Shown here in pieces: positions 63,034 through 64,000 of a stretch of 64,000 nucleotides of DNA. Source of the stretch: Micromonospora tarapacensis (lineage in GTDB: Bacteria > Actinomycetota > Actinomycetes > Mycobacteriales > Micromonosporaceae). Within the stretch, counting starts at the first letter, position 1. Each line of letters opens with the position of its first letter. The stretch covers positions 3,087,324-3,151,323 of the forward strand of contig NZ_JAHCDI010000004.1 of the NCBI RefSeq assembly GCF_019697375.1, given 5' to 3'. Position numbers and translations under genes: made by a program. The notes under the pieces are model-generated. The model saw only the letters and a program-made list of their open reading frames with translations. It did not search any database and was not told the DNA's origin.

Positions 63034-64000
63034 TCAAGGCGCCGGGTGACGACAGCTCGCCCGGTTCCCGCCCGCCCGCTTCGCCGCATACATGGCACGG
63101 TCGGCCTGCGTAAGGGTCTCGCCGAGTCGGCAGGCCGGACCGCTGGCCACCCCGACGCTGACCTTCGCCCGCCAGGCCGTCATCCCGGCCACCGCGGCCA
63201 CGGTCCGCCGGGCGATCTGCTCGGCGGCGCCGGAATCGGCGCCCGGCAGGATGGCGACGAACTCGTCCCCGCCCAACCGGGCCACGAAGTCGCCCCTGCG
63301 GACGCTGGCCGTGAGCACCTGCGCGACGGCCCGCAGCACGTCGTCGCCGGTGGCGTGCCCCAGCGAGTCGTTGATGTGCTTGAACCGGTCCAGGTCGACG
63401 ACCAGCACCGCCACCGGCTCGTCGGTGGCGGCGGGGGTGGCCAGGTTCTGCAGGAAGTTGTCGAGACCGCGCCGGTTCGCCACCCCGGTGAGCGCGTCGA
63501 GTTGCGCCGCGCGCTCGGCCTGCTCGTGCTGCCACCGCAGGACGTCGTACGACTGCATGCTCACCGCCGCGTGCAGCCACCGGTGCCGTTGCCGCCACAG
63601 CAGTTCGGCCAGCGCGTCGCCGTAGGTGAGACCCGGCACGGCGTCGCGCGACCCGTTCCTGGACAGCAGCACCGCGTGCGTGCGGTGCAGCGCCGCACAG
63701 ATCAGCCAGTCGCTGTCGGGCGACAGGGCGGCGATCGCCTCCTCGATGACGCGCAGCGCCTCGTCCGGCCGCCCCGAGCGGCTGAGCGCGACCGCGTGGA
63801 AGGGCTGGCACAGCAGCATTTCCTGCTGCCGCGGATCCACCCCGTGGGCCCGTAGCCGGGCAATGTACCGCGGAATGTCCGCCGCCGCCCCGGCCGGGTC
63901 CTGCCGGTCGGCGCGCGCGCACGCCGCGTACAGCAACGCCGACAGTCGCCACACCTGCGCCTTGGGCCCGGAGGCCTCCGTCGCCGCGCGCACCGCGTAC
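63034..64000 (-). CDS. GGDEF diguanylate cyclase (5' end outside window)
   Basis: The C-terminal about 320 residues of a larger protein; its start lies beyond base 64000. The last 170 residues are a GGDEF domain that makes cyclic di-GMP from GTP. LDALTGVANRRGLDNFL starts the domain and ARLGGDEFVAIL is the intact active site. RRGD lies exactly five residues before GGDEF, a correct inhibitory I-site. The upstream part is helical and tetratricopeptide-like, as in actinobacterial cyclases. No membrane helix is seen in the part present. Confidence 0.88.
   Translation of the reverse strand, partial: YAVRAATEASGPKAQVWRLSALLYAACARADRQDPAGAAADIPRYIARLRAHGVDPRQQEMLLCQPFHAVALSRSGRPDEALRVIEEAIAALSPDSDWLICAALHRTHAVLLSRNGSRDAVPGLTYGDALAELLWRQRHRWLHAAVSMQSYDVLRWQHEQAERAAQLDALTGVANRRGLDNFLQNLATPAATDEPVAVLVVDLDRFKHINDSLGHATGDDVLRAVAQVLTASVRRGDFVARLGGDEFVAILPGADSGAAEQIARRTVAAVAGMTAWRAKVSVGVASGPACRLGETLTQADRAMYAAKRAGGNRASCRHPAP

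Overview
The window is high-GC DNA with GTG/TTG starts, ATGA/GTGA gene overlaps and leaderless promoters. This fits a filamentous actinomycete, most likely the Micromonosporaceae (Micromonospora or a close relative). That is an inference from gene content: a ParE/ParC pair, an IdeR box, SigE-family sigma factor, CBM2-GH5 cellulase and a pseudaminic-acid cluster. I found no tRNA, rRNA, CRISPR array or prophage.

Region 1 (about 0.2-17.3 kb) is a surface-glycan locus. All six steps from UDP-GlcNAc to CMP-pseudaminic acid are present: PseB 10640-11623, PseC 11620-12777, a PseH-like GNAT 8015-8575, PseG 16201-17297, PseI 2904-3953 and PseF 15473-16207. With them are a GT2 glycosyltransferase, a GT-C-like membrane transferase, a membrane acyltransferase, an unassigned possible GT-B transferase and a methyltransferase-like coiled-coil protein. 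Inside the locus, on the minus strand, is a compact cassette: acyl carrier protein, ANL ligase, SDR reductase and a very short 4'-phosphopantetheinyl-transferase-like protein. It abuts the GNAT gene head to head. I infer that it makes an acyl-ACP used to N-acylate the sugar. A K+-channel-like gene sits inside the locus with an unusual 47-bp repeated operator-like element upstream.

Region 2 (17.4-29.9 kb) holds an AlkB-like dioxygenase, parC with a 429-residue intein inserted directly after the predicted catalytic tyrosine, parE, a secreted SGNH hydrolase, an alpha/beta hydrolase, a sulfotransferase of the eukaryotic cytosolic type, two unknown proteins and a 2H phosphoesterase. Region 3 (about 30.0-36.3 kb) is an IS110-family element followed by an iron-siderophore uptake operon (ATPase, binding lipoprotein, double FecCD permease, siderophore-interacting reductase) under a near-consensus IdeR/DtxR box.

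Region 4 (36.6-53.5 kb) is mixed: a DivIVA-type coiled-coil protein, an AraC regulator, a FUSC-type transporter, a multidomain GH5 cellulase, MFS/CDF/SMR exporters, a flavoprotein, a BASS transporter, a DUF2855 protein, a SigE-family sigma factor with a linked membrane protein, and an SRPBCC protein. Region 5 (53.6-64 kb) has a giant single-chain acyl-CoA carboxylase of eukaryotic ACC layout, a leaderless small ORF, a DEAD-box helicase, a PadR regulator with its target membrane protein under a nested palindromic operator, and a GGDEF diguanylate cyclase that runs off the end.

A caution for all users: seven otherwise intact genes are broken by about nine single-base frameshifts. Every one fits a single missing base, and most lie in a short G or C run. 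This looks like sequencing or assembly error rather than decay, and affected entries say so.
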